Of a DNA stretch of 59,572 nucleotides, positions 25,511 to 34,027 are shown in pieces. The stretch comes from SZUA-430 sp964483585. GTDB taxonomy: Bacteria > Pseudomonadota > Alphaproteobacteria > Micropepsales > Micropepsaceae. The stretch covers positions 1-59,572 of the forward strand of contig CAZABH010000019.1 in assembly GCA_964483585.1 (NCBI GenBank), read 5' to 3'. The number at the start of each line of letters is the position of its first letter. Position 1 is the stretch's first letter. A program made the position numbers and the translations under genes. Under the pieces are notes generated by a model. It worked only from the letters and a program-made list of their open reading frames with translations, did no database searches and was not told where the DNA came from.

Positions 25511-26611
25511 TCAGTTGATTGAGGAGCGCAGGACCAGAGCCGGACCTGCCTTTTCTTTTTTCTGCACGGGCTTCGAGCGGGCCTGCTGCACGGGCTTGCT
25601 GACGGGCTTGTATGCGTCATCAGGCACGGGCTGCTGCACGGCCCGGCGAACAGGCTGTTGCACGGGCAGAGGCATTGGCGAAGAAAGCGCTTCGCCTCGA
25701 TCGGCCAGCGGGTCGCTGGCAGATTCAAGCTGGATCCCGCAATGCGTCTTCGCGCGGGGATCCATGTCCTTCATGATGTCGAGAATGGCGCGTTCGGTGA
25801 CCGCGCGGATTGCAAGCTGGATGGGTTCGAGCGCGCGCTCGCCGACACCGATGTCGAGGATCGTGCTGCCGAGGAAGTCGAAGACGCCGACGCTGATTTC
25901 TCGTCCGAGGATCTGCTTCTGGTACGAAATCACCTTCACGACTTCCAGCGTCTGCGTGTTGATGAGGCGCAGGTCCATTGCGACGTTCATCACGAACAGC
26001 TTGCCGCCAGCCGTGCCGCGCAGCCCGGAGATTTCGGTGGCGCCCGCAAAGGCATCGCCCGCGATCGAGCGGATGTTGAAATTCAGTTCCGTGATGCCGC
26101 CGATCAGGTAGAAGTCCGAGCCCTGGATCGATCCTGCAAGGATCTTGCGCACGTCGGCGTTGTAACCGGGCTTTGTGCTGTCGGTGACAAGATTGTTGTT
26201 TGCGTATTTCAGCTCGAGGTCGGCGACGAAGGTGTCGAAACGCTCGACAAGACGAACGCCGGCTTTCGAGAGAGCTGACATGGCCATAAGGTTGGCGCCC
26301 TGGGTGACCTTGCGGCCAGAGCCATCAGCTTCGTACTTGCCCGTGTAGTCAGCGATGTTCCCGACGGCAATGCGCGGTGCCGGCATGTGGCGTGACCGCA
26401 TCAGGCCGCCGATGCAGCGCAGCTTGTTGCTGTACTGTGTTTCGTTGTTGATGACGGGAGCGCCGCCAATTGGTGACGTGTAGGTGCCATCTGCACGCGG
26501 CGTAGGGCTGACGCAAGCTGCCAGGCTGGTTGCGGCCAGCAACATGGCGGCGAGGCGCTTGATCCAGCGTACGCGACCGATGGGGGCGTCAGTTGAAATT
26601 GAGTTTGCCAT
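25511..26611 (-). CDS. hfaB: HfaB, CsgG-family outer-membrane secretion lipoprotein
   Basis: The 366-residue protein is a CsgG homologue: it should form the outer-membrane pore that exports HfaA and HfaD. A lipobox LAAC with C33 follows the hydrophobic stretch AAMLLAATS. The CsgG domain runs from about 70 to 285 and includes RIAVGNIADYTGKYE, VRLVERFDTFVADLELKYANN, YLIGGITELNFNI and the C-terminal GVGERALEPIQLAIRAVTER. The tail is an unusual Pro-Val-Gln-Lys repeat (VQQPVRRAVQQPV and similar). It overlaps hfaA by 23 bp. Confidence 0.85.
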   Translation of the reverse strand: MANSISTDAPIGRVRWIKRLAAMLLAATSLAACVSPTPRADGTYTSPIGGAPVINNETQYSNKLRCIGGLMRSRHMPAPRIAVGNIADYTGKYEADGSGRKVTQGANLMAMSALSKAGVRLVERFDTFVADLELKYANNNLVTDSTKPGYNADVRKILAGSIQGSDFYLIGGITELNFNIRSIAGDAFAGATEISGLRGTAGGKLFVMNVAMDLRLINTQTLEVVKVISYQKQILGREISVGVFDFLGSTILDIGVGERALEPIQLAIRAVTERAILDIMKDMDPRAKTHCGIQLESASDPLADRGEALSSPMPLPVQQPVRRAVQQPVPDDAYKPVSKPVQQARSKPVQKKEKAGPALVLRSSIN

Positions 26612-27047
26612 TCAGCACGACTCTCTGGTTGCCGTTGTTGGTCTGTGACGTGTTGACGATGACGGTGTTGCGCGATCCCTGGGTCACAACGGTGACGTTG
26701 TTTCCGATGGCCATCGCCTGAACGTCAGCGCCTGTTGCCTTGTCCTGGCAGGGGTCGGTGGGGAAGCCGGAGGCCTCTGCCACACCCGAGCGCGAGCCGA
26801 CACCTGGCGTGATGCCGTCCTTGTTGAAGTAGCAGTGTCCGACAAATCGCCCATCCACGATGGTGCGATTACCGCTTGCATCACGACCGTAGCCGGATGC
26901 CGGCGCGTTGAAGTCCGAGCTGCCGCTGCCCTTTGGTGCGTTGAAGGATGATCCGTCCGACCATCCGGATGCCTGTGCGGAAGCTGACAGGACGAGCACC
27001 CCACTCGCCAGCAACATCTGCATCGATCTGGAACGAAGGCACGTCAT
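26589..27047 (-). CDS. hfaA: HfaA-like holdfast anchor protein (curlin-like)
   Basis: This 152-residue secreted protein has a signal peptide ending ASAQA. The mature part is Gly/Ser/Asn-rich with FNAPKGSGSSDFNAPASGYG and NRTIVDGRF. A C-terminal curlin-like stretch, GNNVTVVTQGSRNTVIVNTS, follows, with regularly spaced Asn and Gln. HfaA of Caulobacter is an amyloid-like subunit that fixes the holdfast to the stalk tip; synteny with hfaB supports the call. The ATG at 27047 is preferred, with 27068 and 27023 possible. It is the first gene of the operon, so the promoter should lie in the roughly 280 bp before it. Confidence 0.75.
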   Translation of the reverse strand: MTCLRSRSMQMLLASGVLVLSASAQASGWSDGSSFNAPKGSGSSDFNAPASGYGRDASGNRTIVDGRFVGHCYFNKDGITPGVGSRSGVAEASGFPTDPCQDKATGADVQAMAIGNNVTVVTQGSRNTVIVNTSQTNNGNQRVVLNGKLNFN

Positions 27048-27324
27048 GGTTTGGTTCTGCCTTTCCAATCACGCGCGCGCCTGACCCCCATGCCAGGCGC
27101 GTTCGAGACGAAAGGCTGCAACAGACATGCCGCAGGGGCATGTGCACAGGATCGGCGGGAATCCGCTCAGGATCTGTTAAGGTTCAGGAGGCGTTGACCG
27201 ATCTGGGACGCGGGTATGTGCCTTGCCGTCCCAAATGGGAACACATCATGCAGGCTTGGCCGTTTGATGTGTCTGGAATTGGGACTGATGCCCGCTGTCG
27301 CCTATGCGTGCGTGCGCAGGAAAG

Positions 27325-27975
27325 TCAGCCGGCAGCGGCTGCGTCATCCACGTCTGTGATGACGCGATCGATCATCGTTGCCAGTGTCTCGGGATCTTCG
27401 GCGCCGGTGACAAGGGCCCGTCCACCGATCAGGAAACTGGGTACGCCCTGCACACCGAACTTGCGCGCCATAGAGTCTTGCTGGGTGACGGATTCGATGT
27501 CAGCATCGGAATGCAGCAGTTCCTCTACCAATTCGCCGTCCATCCCGATCTTGTCGCCGATGCGCGCCAGGACAGCTATGTCTCCGATGTCCAATCCCTC
27601 GACGAAATAGGCATGGAAGAGCCCCTCGACCATTTCGTCCTGCAGGCCGAGCGAGTGCGACCAGCGGATCAATCGGTGCGAATTGAGCGTGTTGGGTGCG
27701 CGGCGGATCCTGTCGAAGGCGAAACTGATCCCGTATTCGAGACCTGCTTGCTCCAAAAGGGCTTGCGCGGGTTTGAGCTTTTCAAGTGACCCGAACTTGC
27801 GCGCCAGGTGTTCGTTGCGATCGACCCCTTCCATGGGCATGGATGGGTCTAGCTGGAATGGTCGCCACCGCACCTCGAACGTCAGCTGCGGACGCAGGCT
27901 TAGTGCCTTTTCAAGGCGGCGCTTGCCGATGTAGCACCACGGGCAGACTGTGTCAGAGATGACGTCGATTTGCAT
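27325..27975 (-). CDS. FrnE-like DsbA family oxidoreductase
   Basis: The 216-residue cytoplasmic protein belongs to the FrnE branch of DsbA-like thioredoxin folds. The active site is SDTVCPWCYIGKRRLE (CPWC near residue 11). RWRPFQLDPSMPMEG follows, then a helical insert with NTLNSHRLIRWSHSLG. The cis-Pro loop is GVQGVPSFLIGG. There is no signal peptide. Such proteins act as disulfide isomerases or thiol oxidoreductases, and their substrates are unknown here. It is separate from the hfa operon by about 280 bp. Confidence 0.88.
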   Translation of the reverse strand: MQIDVISDTVCPWCYIGKRRLEKALSLRPQLTFEVRWRPFQLDPSMPMEGVDRNEHLARKFGSLEKLKPAQALLEQAGLEYGISFAFDRIRRAPNTLNSHRLIRWSHSLGLQDEMVEGLFHAYFVEGLDIGDIAVLARIGDKIGMDGELVEELLHSDADIESVTQQDSMARKFGVQGVPSFLIGGRALVTGAEDPETLATMIDRVITDVDDAAAAG

Positions 27976-28086
27976 GCCGCGAAGATAGGCATGGATCCCT
28001 GCAACAAGAAAGATATTTCCTCACGTGCGATATTCATGCCGGATCGTTTAAGGATAACTGTCCGCAACCTTTTCTGAGTAATCCAA

Positions 28087-28854
28087 ATGGCCAGCAACAT
28101 TACCTTCGACCTGAGCGGTCACGCAGCGTTCATCACTGGGGCGACCAGCGGCTTCGGCTTGCGTTTTGCACAGATCCTGAGCGATGCGGGTGCGAAAGTT
28201 GTCATCACTGGTCGGCGGACTGAGAGATTGATCGCGCTGCAGCAATCGATCGACGCGTCTGGAGGCAAGGCGTTTCCGCTGACGCTTGACGTCACGCGAA
28301 CCGACCAAGTGCGTGAAGTGGTTCAGGAAGCAGAGCGGCTTGCGGGACCCTTGTCCATCCTCGTTAACAACGCGGGGCTCAACATCCAGTCCAGTGCTAC
28401 CCAGCTGTCAGAAAATGATTACGACACGATCATGGATACCAACGTGAAGGGCATGTTCTTCGTTGCACAGGCGGTGGGCGCGCGGATGGTGCAGACCGGG
28501 GTTAAGGGGCGGATCGTTAATGTGGCCTCGATCGGCGCCATGAAAGCGCTTCCGGGACTGGTTGCCTACAGCATGTCAAAGGCGGCGGTCGCCATGATGA
28601 CGCGAGGGCTAGCCCGCGAATGGGCGCGGCATCATATCGCGGTGAATGCGCTTTGTCCGGGTTTCATCCGGACCGAACTAAATAGCGACTGGTTCGACAG
28701 CGAAGGTGGACAGAAGCAGGTTCAAGGTTTCCCGCGGCGCCGGCTTGCGCGGGAGAGTGACCTTGATGCAACCATGCTGCTGCTGTGCTCGGACCATGCG
28801 GCCGCCATCACCGGATCATTGTTTACCGTCGATGATGGCCAACTGCTTGCTTGA
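28087..28854 (+). CDS. SDR family oxidoreductase
   Basis: A 255-residue classical short-chain dehydrogenase. The cofactor motif is ITGATSGFGLRFA near residues 16-28; GRR after the second strand suggests preference for NADPH, a weak inference. The NNAG motif is ILVNNAGLNIQ, the catalytic serine lies in VNVASIGAM, and the YxxxK pair in YSMSKAAV. The substrate-side segment CPGFIRTELNSDWF follows. The substrate is unknown; it may belong to fatty acid or sterol-type metabolism with the racemase downstream. It starts 111 bp from the divergent frnE-like gene. Confidence 0.88.
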   Translation: MASNITFDLSGHAAFITGATSGFGLRFAQILSDAGAKVVITGRRTERLIALQQSIDASGGKAFPLTLDVTRTDQVREVVQEAERLAGPLSILVNNAGLNIQSSATQLSENDYDTIMDTNVKGMFFVAQAVGARMVQTGVKGRIVNVASIGAMKALPGLVAYSMSKAAVAMMTRGLAREWARHHIAVNALCPGFIRTELNSDWFDSEGGQKQVQGFPRRRLARESDLDATMLLLCSDHAAAITGSLFTVDDGQLLA

Positions 28855-28905
28855 GGGTAGGGCAGCCGGCACGCGCACGCATTTGTCCGTTGAAGGGTTG
28901 CAGGT

Positions 28906-29673
28906 CTAGCGGAAAGTCTGGGCGATTTCGTTGGTCTCGCTCAGAACACGAATTGTCTTCACGTCATCGGGCAGCGGGTCGATGGTGAACGTCGCGCTGA
29001 CCGGCGTCAGGACCTGGGTTGCAAATCCACTTGGGGGCTGACCGACCAAGGTAAAGCTGCGCATGCCTGTTTCGGGCGATACTGACTGCAGGGGCTTCAA
29101 CTCGATCTTGCTCCATCCACCCGTTCGCGCCGTGCCCTTGACCGTGACCTGTGCGGCGGCAGGGTTCTTCTTCAGGATTGCGATGTCGATCGTCAGGACT
29201 TCGTAAATGGTCGCTTGTCCCACGGTTGGTTGCGGGGCTGCCTTGGCTGCTGGCTTTGGGGCGGCCGCGGGCGGTGTTACCGCAGAGCTGTCTGTCGTTG
29301 GTACTGGCGTCACGGGTTGCACAACAACTGGTGAGCGCGTTGTCACTGGAGCCGTTGGTGCGGCTTGCGGCGCGACCACCGGGGCAGGTTCGGGTGGCGC
29401 GATCGGCGCAGCAAGGGGTGCGGGCGCAGGCTCGACCTTCGGGGAGACTGGTTGTGCTGGCTGGGCGGATGGCGTTGGAGCAATCGGCTTGCCGTTCGAT
29501 CGAACCGGCGGTGGCTGTTTCATTCCAGGCGCCGGGACGGCGGGGACCGAAGGGACAGGATTGAAGTTGTCATCCTCGTCGTCGGGCATGCCGTCTGCGA
29601 TCGCCGGTGAGAACTGTGCAGTCACAAGCACGCAAATGCATGCAGCCGTCGCTGCCAGGGATCGTAAGCTCAT
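28906..29673 (-). CDS. Proline-rich secreted protein of unknown function
   Basis: The 255-residue protein has a signal peptide (cleavage near FSPAIA-DGM) and an acidic patch DDEDDNF. About 110 residues of Pro/Ala/Val repeats (PAPAPLAAPIAPPEPAPVV and similar) follow, of the sort that spans periplasm. A folded C-terminal domain lies at about 145-255 (ATIYEVLTIDIAILKKNPA, GGWSKIELKPL, TIRVLSETNEIAQTF). I do not recognise the domain. The layout suggests a periplasmic spacer carrying a small beta domain. Confidence 0.6.
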   Translation of the reverse strand: MSLRSLAATAACICVLVTAQFSPAIADGMPDDEDDNFNPVPSVPAVPAPGMKQPPPVRSNGKPIAPTPSAQPAQPVSPKVEPAPAPLAAPIAPPEPAPVVAPQAAPTAPVTTRSPVVVQPVTPVPTTDSSAVTPPAAAPKPAAKAAPQPTVGQATIYEVLTIDIAILKKNPAAAQVTVKGTARTGGWSKIELKPLQSVSPETGMRSFTLVGQPPSGFATQVLTPVSATFTIDPLPDDVKTIRVLSETNEIAQTFR

Positions 29674-29771
29674 GCCACCACTCCAGTCGCTTCTATCGTT
29701 TGCAGGGCCGTTCGCGATGAACTAAACCCGTTTTATTGTCTTATTTCCTAATCAAATCCGGAGGCTTTGTC

Positions 29772-30896
29772 ATGGGTCCACTGCACGGCGTGAAGGTGAT
29801 TGAGTTCGCGGGGATCGGTCCCGGCCCGTTCTGCGCGATGTTGCTCAGCGACATGGGCGCAGAAGTTGTAAGGATCGACCGCAAGGGTGGGCGCGGCGCC
29901 AACAAATTCGACATCACGAGCCGTGGGCGTCGCTCTCTTGCACTGGATCTGAAAAATCCGCAGGCCGTGCAGACGGCCCTGAAACTGATCGCCCAGGCGG
30001 ACGCCCTCCTCGAGGGGTTTCGACCAGGGGTTATGGAAAAGCTGGGCCTGGGGCCTGACGCGGCGCTCAAGGCGAACCCGAAGCTGGTCTATGGCCGCAT
30101 GACGGGGTGGGGCCAGTCGGGGCCGCTATCGCAGGCGGCGGGTCATGACATCAACTACATCGCGCTGACCGGCGCGCTACATGCCATTGGCCGACAGGGT
30201 GCGACACCAGTGCCGCCGCTCAACCTGGTGGGTGATTTTGGCGGTGGCGCGCTCTATCTCGCCTTCGGCATGGCGTGTGCCCTGTTCGAGGCAAGGGGGT
30301 CAGGCAAGGGGCAGGTGGTCGATTGCGCCATGACCGATGGCGCAGCCTCGCTGATGTCGATGTTCTACGGCTTCAAGCAGATGGGAATGTGGTCCGACAC
30401 CAAGGGCGAGAACCTGCTCGACGGCGGCGCCCATTTCTACGACACCTATGAGACGGCCGACGGCAAGTGGGTGTCGATCGGGTCGATCGAGCCGCAGTTC
30501 TATGCGCTGCTGCTGCAGAAGACCGGTATCACCGATCCTGACTTCCAGTCGCAGATGGATCGCTCGAAGTGGCCGGCGCTGAAAGCCAAGGTCGCTGCCG
30601 TGGTCAAGAGCAAGACACGGGCAGAGTGGGATTCGCTGATGGAGGGAACGGATGTGTGCTACGCGCCTGTGCTTTCGCTCAGCGAGGCTCCGCATCATCC
30701 GCACAACAAGGCGCGCGAGACATTCGTCGAGCTTGATGGGGTGCTGCAGCCGGCACCGGCGCCGCGTTTCAGCCGCACCATTCCGAAGGTTCAGGGTCCG
30801 GCACCGGAGGCTGGGCAGCACAACGAGCAAGTGCTGTCGGATTGGGGCTTCGCTGCCGCTGACATCGCCGCCCTCAAGTCTTCAGGTGCGATCTAG
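29772..30896 (+). CDS. CaiB/BaiF CoA-transferase family protein, alpha-methylacyl-CoA racemase type
   Basis: The 374-residue protein closely resembles alpha-methylacyl-CoA racemase, which interconverts 2R and 2S methyl-branched acyl-CoAs. The family start VIEFAGIGPGPFCAMLLSDM is present. His125 in AGHDINYIALTGAL and Asp155 in NLVGDFGGGALYL correspond to the racemase catalytic His/Asp pair. The ATG at 29772 has a strong ribosome site (ggagg); a TTG at 29736 is ignored. Its TAG overlaps the GTG start of the next gene by one base. Confidence 0.9.
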   Translation: MGPLHGVKVIEFAGIGPGPFCAMLLSDMGAEVVRIDRKGGRGANKFDITSRGRRSLALDLKNPQAVQTALKLIAQADALLEGFRPGVMEKLGLGPDAALKANPKLVYGRMTGWGQSGPLSQAAGHDINYIALTGALHAIGRQGATPVPPLNLVGDFGGGALYLAFGMACALFEARGSGKGQVVDCAMTDGAASLMSMFYGFKQMGMWSDTKGENLLDGGAHFYDTYETADGKWVSIGSIEPQFYALLLQKTGITDPDFQSQMDRSKWPALKAKVAAVVKSKTRAEWDSLMEGTDVCYAPVLSLSEAPHHPHNKARETFVELDGVLQPAPAPRFSRTIPKVQGPAPEAGQHNEQVLSDWGFAAADIAALKSSGAI

Positions 30897-31633
30897 TGGC
30901 GGCGCTTCCGGGTACGACGGGGCGGCGGCGCATCTATCTGATGCGCCACGGCCACGTCGATTATTTCGCGCGCGAGGTTCGCGAGGCCGGCACGACTGAT
31001 TTTGTCCCGCTGACGGCGCTGGGTCGCGAGCAGGCGCTCGCAAGCGGCGCGGCGCTGGCGCATGTCCGATTTGACGTTGCGTTGTCGTCGGGTCTCAACC
31101 GCACCAGGCAAACGGCCGAAATTGTGCTCGGCGAGAATGGGGCAGCAGGGCACCTGTCGCTCGGCGTCGATGCTGGATTTGTGGAAATCAAAGGTGGACG
31201 CATCACGACGCCGGTCAAGAGCCGAGAGGAACTCGCCGCGCGCATGGCGTTCGAGTTCGACCAAGCGGCCGAGCCCGGTGCCCGCATGATGGGGGGCGAT
31301 GCTTTTGCCGAGGTGCAGGAGCGTGCGGTCTTTGCCACAAAGCGTTTGCTTGCGTCCCCCGGCTGGCATACGGCGCTGGTGGTTGCGCATGAGGGGACAA
31401 ACCGCTTGTTGCTGAGCTGGATGACAGGCGCTGGCCTGAGGGCCGTGCAGTCATTCGAGCAGGATCTGGCCTGCATCAATGTTCTGGACTTTGACATGGT
31501 TCCAAGCGAGGGCGGAGGTGTTGGAACTGAGATCCAGCGTCGGATCATAAAGGCCGTGAATCTGACGCCCTATAACTACACAAAGCACGGCATGAACATG
31601 ACGGCGCTTGAGGCGATTTTTGCTCGAACCTGA
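30896..31633 (+). CDS. Histidine phosphatase family protein
   Basis: The 245-residue protein has the phosphoglycerate-mutase-like signature IYLMRHGHVDYF, with the nucleophilic histidine near residue 18. It also has SSGLNRTRQTAEIVL, and a second histidine in LVVAHEGTNRLLLSWM. A GTG start at 30896 overlaps the stop of the racemase gene (TAGTG), indicating coupled translation. The substrate is not predictable. A hairpin terminator lies just beyond. Confidence 0.85.
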   Translation: MAALPGTTGRRRIYLMRHGHVDYFAREVREAGTTDFVPLTALGREQALASGAALAHVRFDVALSSGLNRTRQTAEIVLGENGAAGHLSLGVDAGFVEIKGGRITTPVKSREELAARMAFEFDQAAEPGARMMGGDAFAEVQERAVFATKRLLASPGWHTALVVAHEGTNRLLLSWMTGAGLRAVQSFEQDLACINVLDFDMVPSEGGGVGTEIQRRIIKAVNLTPYNYTKHGMNMTALEAIFART

Positions 31634-31639
31634 AGCAAA

Positions 31640-31669
31640 AAGGCCCGAACGCTGTGGCGGTCGGGCCTT
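31640..31669 (+). terminator. Probable terminator after the racemase-phosphatase operon
   Basis: A 9-bp perfect stem, aaggcccga/tcgggcctt, with a 12-base loop begins 7 bp after the phosphatase stop codon. The T-run is weak (ttcct), so termination is likely but not certain. Confidence 0.6.
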
Positions 31670-31953
31670 CCTGCATGGCTGGTGTGGGTCTGTCTTGCAA
31701 TCCGGGTGGGGCGACCCGGTCGATCGTTCACGTACCCATGTCGAACAGGCTTGTACCGATCAGGCTGCTAACAAACGTAAACGCCGGGGTGTAACCAATT
31801 TCCTAATAGGCCGGGGTTTGAGAAAGATTTAGTTCGAGTTCTGCTCGTCGGGCGTGGAGTGGCGAGGCGGTCCCCGCAAACGCGACGCGGGGCTGGTAAA
31901 CCATTGGTGAATTGTCGCAACATGAGGTTCGCCACAGCCGGGGAGAACGGTCC
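31670..31953. other. Non-coding stretch before the hydrolase gene
   Basis: About 280 bp with no supported gene. The short in-frame extension from a TTG at 31912 lacks conservation cues. I see no RNA gene or strong hairpin; it presumably carries the promoter of the downstream hydrolase. Confidence 0.4.
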
Positions 31954-33258
31954 ATGCAGCTCATCTCGAAGACCTATTGGGCAGGCGCACCCATGAATAT
32001 GCGTCGCAAGCCTGAGGCGGCCGAGGTGCAGAACCTTTTGCTGCGGGCAGCTGATTTTCGCGAGCACAGGGGTTTGCTTTGGCTGCCCCGGGGCCCCGGA
32101 AAACCGCGCACGGCGATCGTGGTCATGCATCCGCGGGCTGATTTCACCCATCATTATGTGATCCCCCGGTTGGTCGATGCGGGCATTGCCTGCCTTGCCG
32201 CCAATACTCGGAATCCCAACAATGACGTGACGACCATTCACGAGGAAATCATACTCGACGTTGCCTCTTGTGTGTCTTACCTGAAAAACAAGCTTGGCGT
32301 CCGGAGCGTCATTCTTGTCGGCAATTCAGGCGGTGGAGCGCTGAATGGCTTCTATCAGGCACAAGCCAAGGCGGGTAAAGGCAATCGGCTTGCAAGGACA
32401 CCTGGCGGACGGCGAACGCATTTGAACGATGCGGACATGATCCCTGCCGATGGCATGATCTATATCTCGTCACACAAAGGCGAGGGGTTGATCATGAACG
32501 AGATCATTGACCCTGCGGTGGTCGATGAAACCAATCCGCACCTTACCGACCCTGACCTTGACATGTACGATGAGCGGAACCGGTTTCTCACGCCGGCGCA
32601 GATCGATGGGTCGGATGCAGCATGGAGTGTATACGACGATGCATTCGTGACGCGATTTCGTGCCGCGCAACTTGACCGTGTGCGACGCATCGATGCGCTC
32701 GCGCGGGCCATGATTGCCGAGAACAGGCGCGCCGAGGAGCTGCACAACGATCCAGACTTTGCAAAGCTTCCACCCGCCCGCCAGCGAGAGGTTCTGCGCC
32801 GGGAGGCGTTCGAGCCGGTGCTGACCATCTATCGCACAATGGCAAACCTGCACTACGTGGATCAGCATCTTGATCCATCCGCGCGAGACTATGGATCCAT
32901 ATTTTCACCGCGGCCAGACCTCATGAACTGGAAGTTCTTCGGGTTCGGGCGGCAGGCAACACCGCATGCATGGTTGTCGACGTGGTCTGGCCTGTCGTCA
33001 CAGGCCAACCAGATGCATGACCTGCCGCTAATCACCGAACCGTCCCTGTTCGTCAATGCGGGCAAGGACCAGGAGATTTTTCCGAAGACGGATGCGATAC
33101 CGATGTTCAATGCGATTGCGGCAAAGGACAAGACTTACGTGGACTTTCCTCAGGCTCGGCACTATTTCGAGCCTGAATTCGGTGCACGTGAGGCGCCTGA
33201 CGTCGAAAAGCTGATGGACGTCGTCGTGCCGTGGATCCTGGACCGATTTGGAGCCTGA
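31954..33258 (+). CDS. Alpha/beta hydrolase
   Basis: The 434-residue protein has an alpha/beta-hydrolase core with TAIVVMHPRADFTHHYVIPR and the nucleophile elbow VGNSGGGALNGFY (serine near residue 128). The likely acid is in LFVNAGKDQEIFP and the histidine in FPQARHYFEPE. An insert of about 150 helical residues separates the elbow from the acid, a large cap over the active site. The ATG at 31954 follows a ggggaga ribosome site. The substrate is unknown. Confidence 0.75.
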   Translation: MQLISKTYWAGAPMNMRRKPEAAEVQNLLLRAADFREHRGLLWLPRGPGKPRTAIVVMHPRADFTHHYVIPRLVDAGIACLAANTRNPNNDVTTIHEEIILDVASCVSYLKNKLGVRSVILVGNSGGGALNGFYQAQAKAGKGNRLARTPGGRRTHLNDADMIPADGMIYISSHKGEGLIMNEIIDPAVVDETNPHLTDPDLDMYDERNRFLTPAQIDGSDAAWSVYDDAFVTRFRAAQLDRVRRIDALARAMIAENRRAEELHNDPDFAKLPPARQREVLRREAFEPVLTIYRTMANLHYVDQHLDPSARDYGSIFSPRPDLMNWKFFGFGRQATPHAWLSTWSGLSSQANQMHDLPLITEPSLFVNAGKDQEIFPKTDAIPMFNAIAAKDKTYVDFPQARHYFEPEFGAREAPDVEKLMDVVVPWILDRFGA

Positions 33259-33323
33259 GGCCTATTGAACTTCCGGGCTGACGCACAATCTGAGAGGCGT
33301 GTGTGTGCATCAGGGAGTTTGCA

Positions 33324-34016
33324 ATGACCATCGACGCCGGAAAGCTTCTGAACCAGTTCCTCAACAATGGCATGGCGACAGGGCTTGCCGCCGGTGTGCT
33401 TGGCGGAGCGCTTGCACGCAAAGCGGGGCTGGGCGATGTGGCCAAGATTGGCGGATTGGCGTTGGTTGGCACGCTGGCCTATCAGGCTTGGCAGAAGCAC
33501 AAGGAAGGCCAGAGCCAGCTTCCGCCCGACCAGCGTACATCCGGGATCGGTGGGACGATCGGCGGTGTGCTCTCGAACATGCCCGGTGTTGGTGACTTCA
33601 TGCAAGGCAATGCGCAGACGGGTAGTGGCGGATTTTCCGCTGGCCCCATGCCGGATGCGCCTCAACAGCAGAACCAGCTGGGCTCGGCTGTCCTTGTCGC
33701 CATGATCGCGGCCGCTAAGGCTGATGGCGAGGTTGATCGTGCCGAAAGCCAGAAGATCATGGGCCAGATGGAACAGGCCGGGCTGACCTCAGAGGAGAAA
33801 TCCTTCCTGCTCGGCGAGATGGCCCGCCCTCTGAACATCGAGGATGTGGCGAAGCTTGCGACGACGCCCGAGGTCGCCGCTCAGCTTTATACGGCCTCTG
33901 CCATCGTCATCGACCAGGTGAACGAGCGCGAGCGGAACTATCTGACGATGCTGGCGCAGCGCCTTAACCTGCCGCAGGGGTTCGTCCAGCAGCTGCACGC
34001 TGAACTTGCGCGCTGA
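33324..34016 (+). CDS. DUF533 / TerB-like tellurite-resistance family protein
   Basis: A 230-residue protein with a hydrophobic glycine-rich N-terminal part (MATGLAAGVLGGALARKAG, then GLALVGTLAYQAWQKHK). A flexible Gln/Gly linker follows, then a C-terminal TerB-like helical domain starting LVAMIAAAKADGEVDRAES. This matches the DUF533 (YebE-like) membrane protein family of unknown function. The ATG at 33324 has an agggag ribosome site. It ends 11 bp from the convergent sulfatase stop. Confidence 0.82.
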   Translation: MTIDAGKLLNQFLNNGMATGLAAGVLGGALARKAGLGDVAKIGGLALVGTLAYQAWQKHKEGQSQLPPDQRTSGIGGTIGGVLSNMPGVGDFMQGNAQTGSGGFSAGPMPDAPQQQNQLGSAVLVAMIAAAKADGEVDRAESQKIMGQMEQAGLTSEEKSFLLGEMARPLNIEDVAKLATTPEVAAQLYTASAIVIDQVNERERNYLTMLAQRLNLPQGFVQQLHAELAR

Positions 34017-34027
34017 TCGTCAACGCA

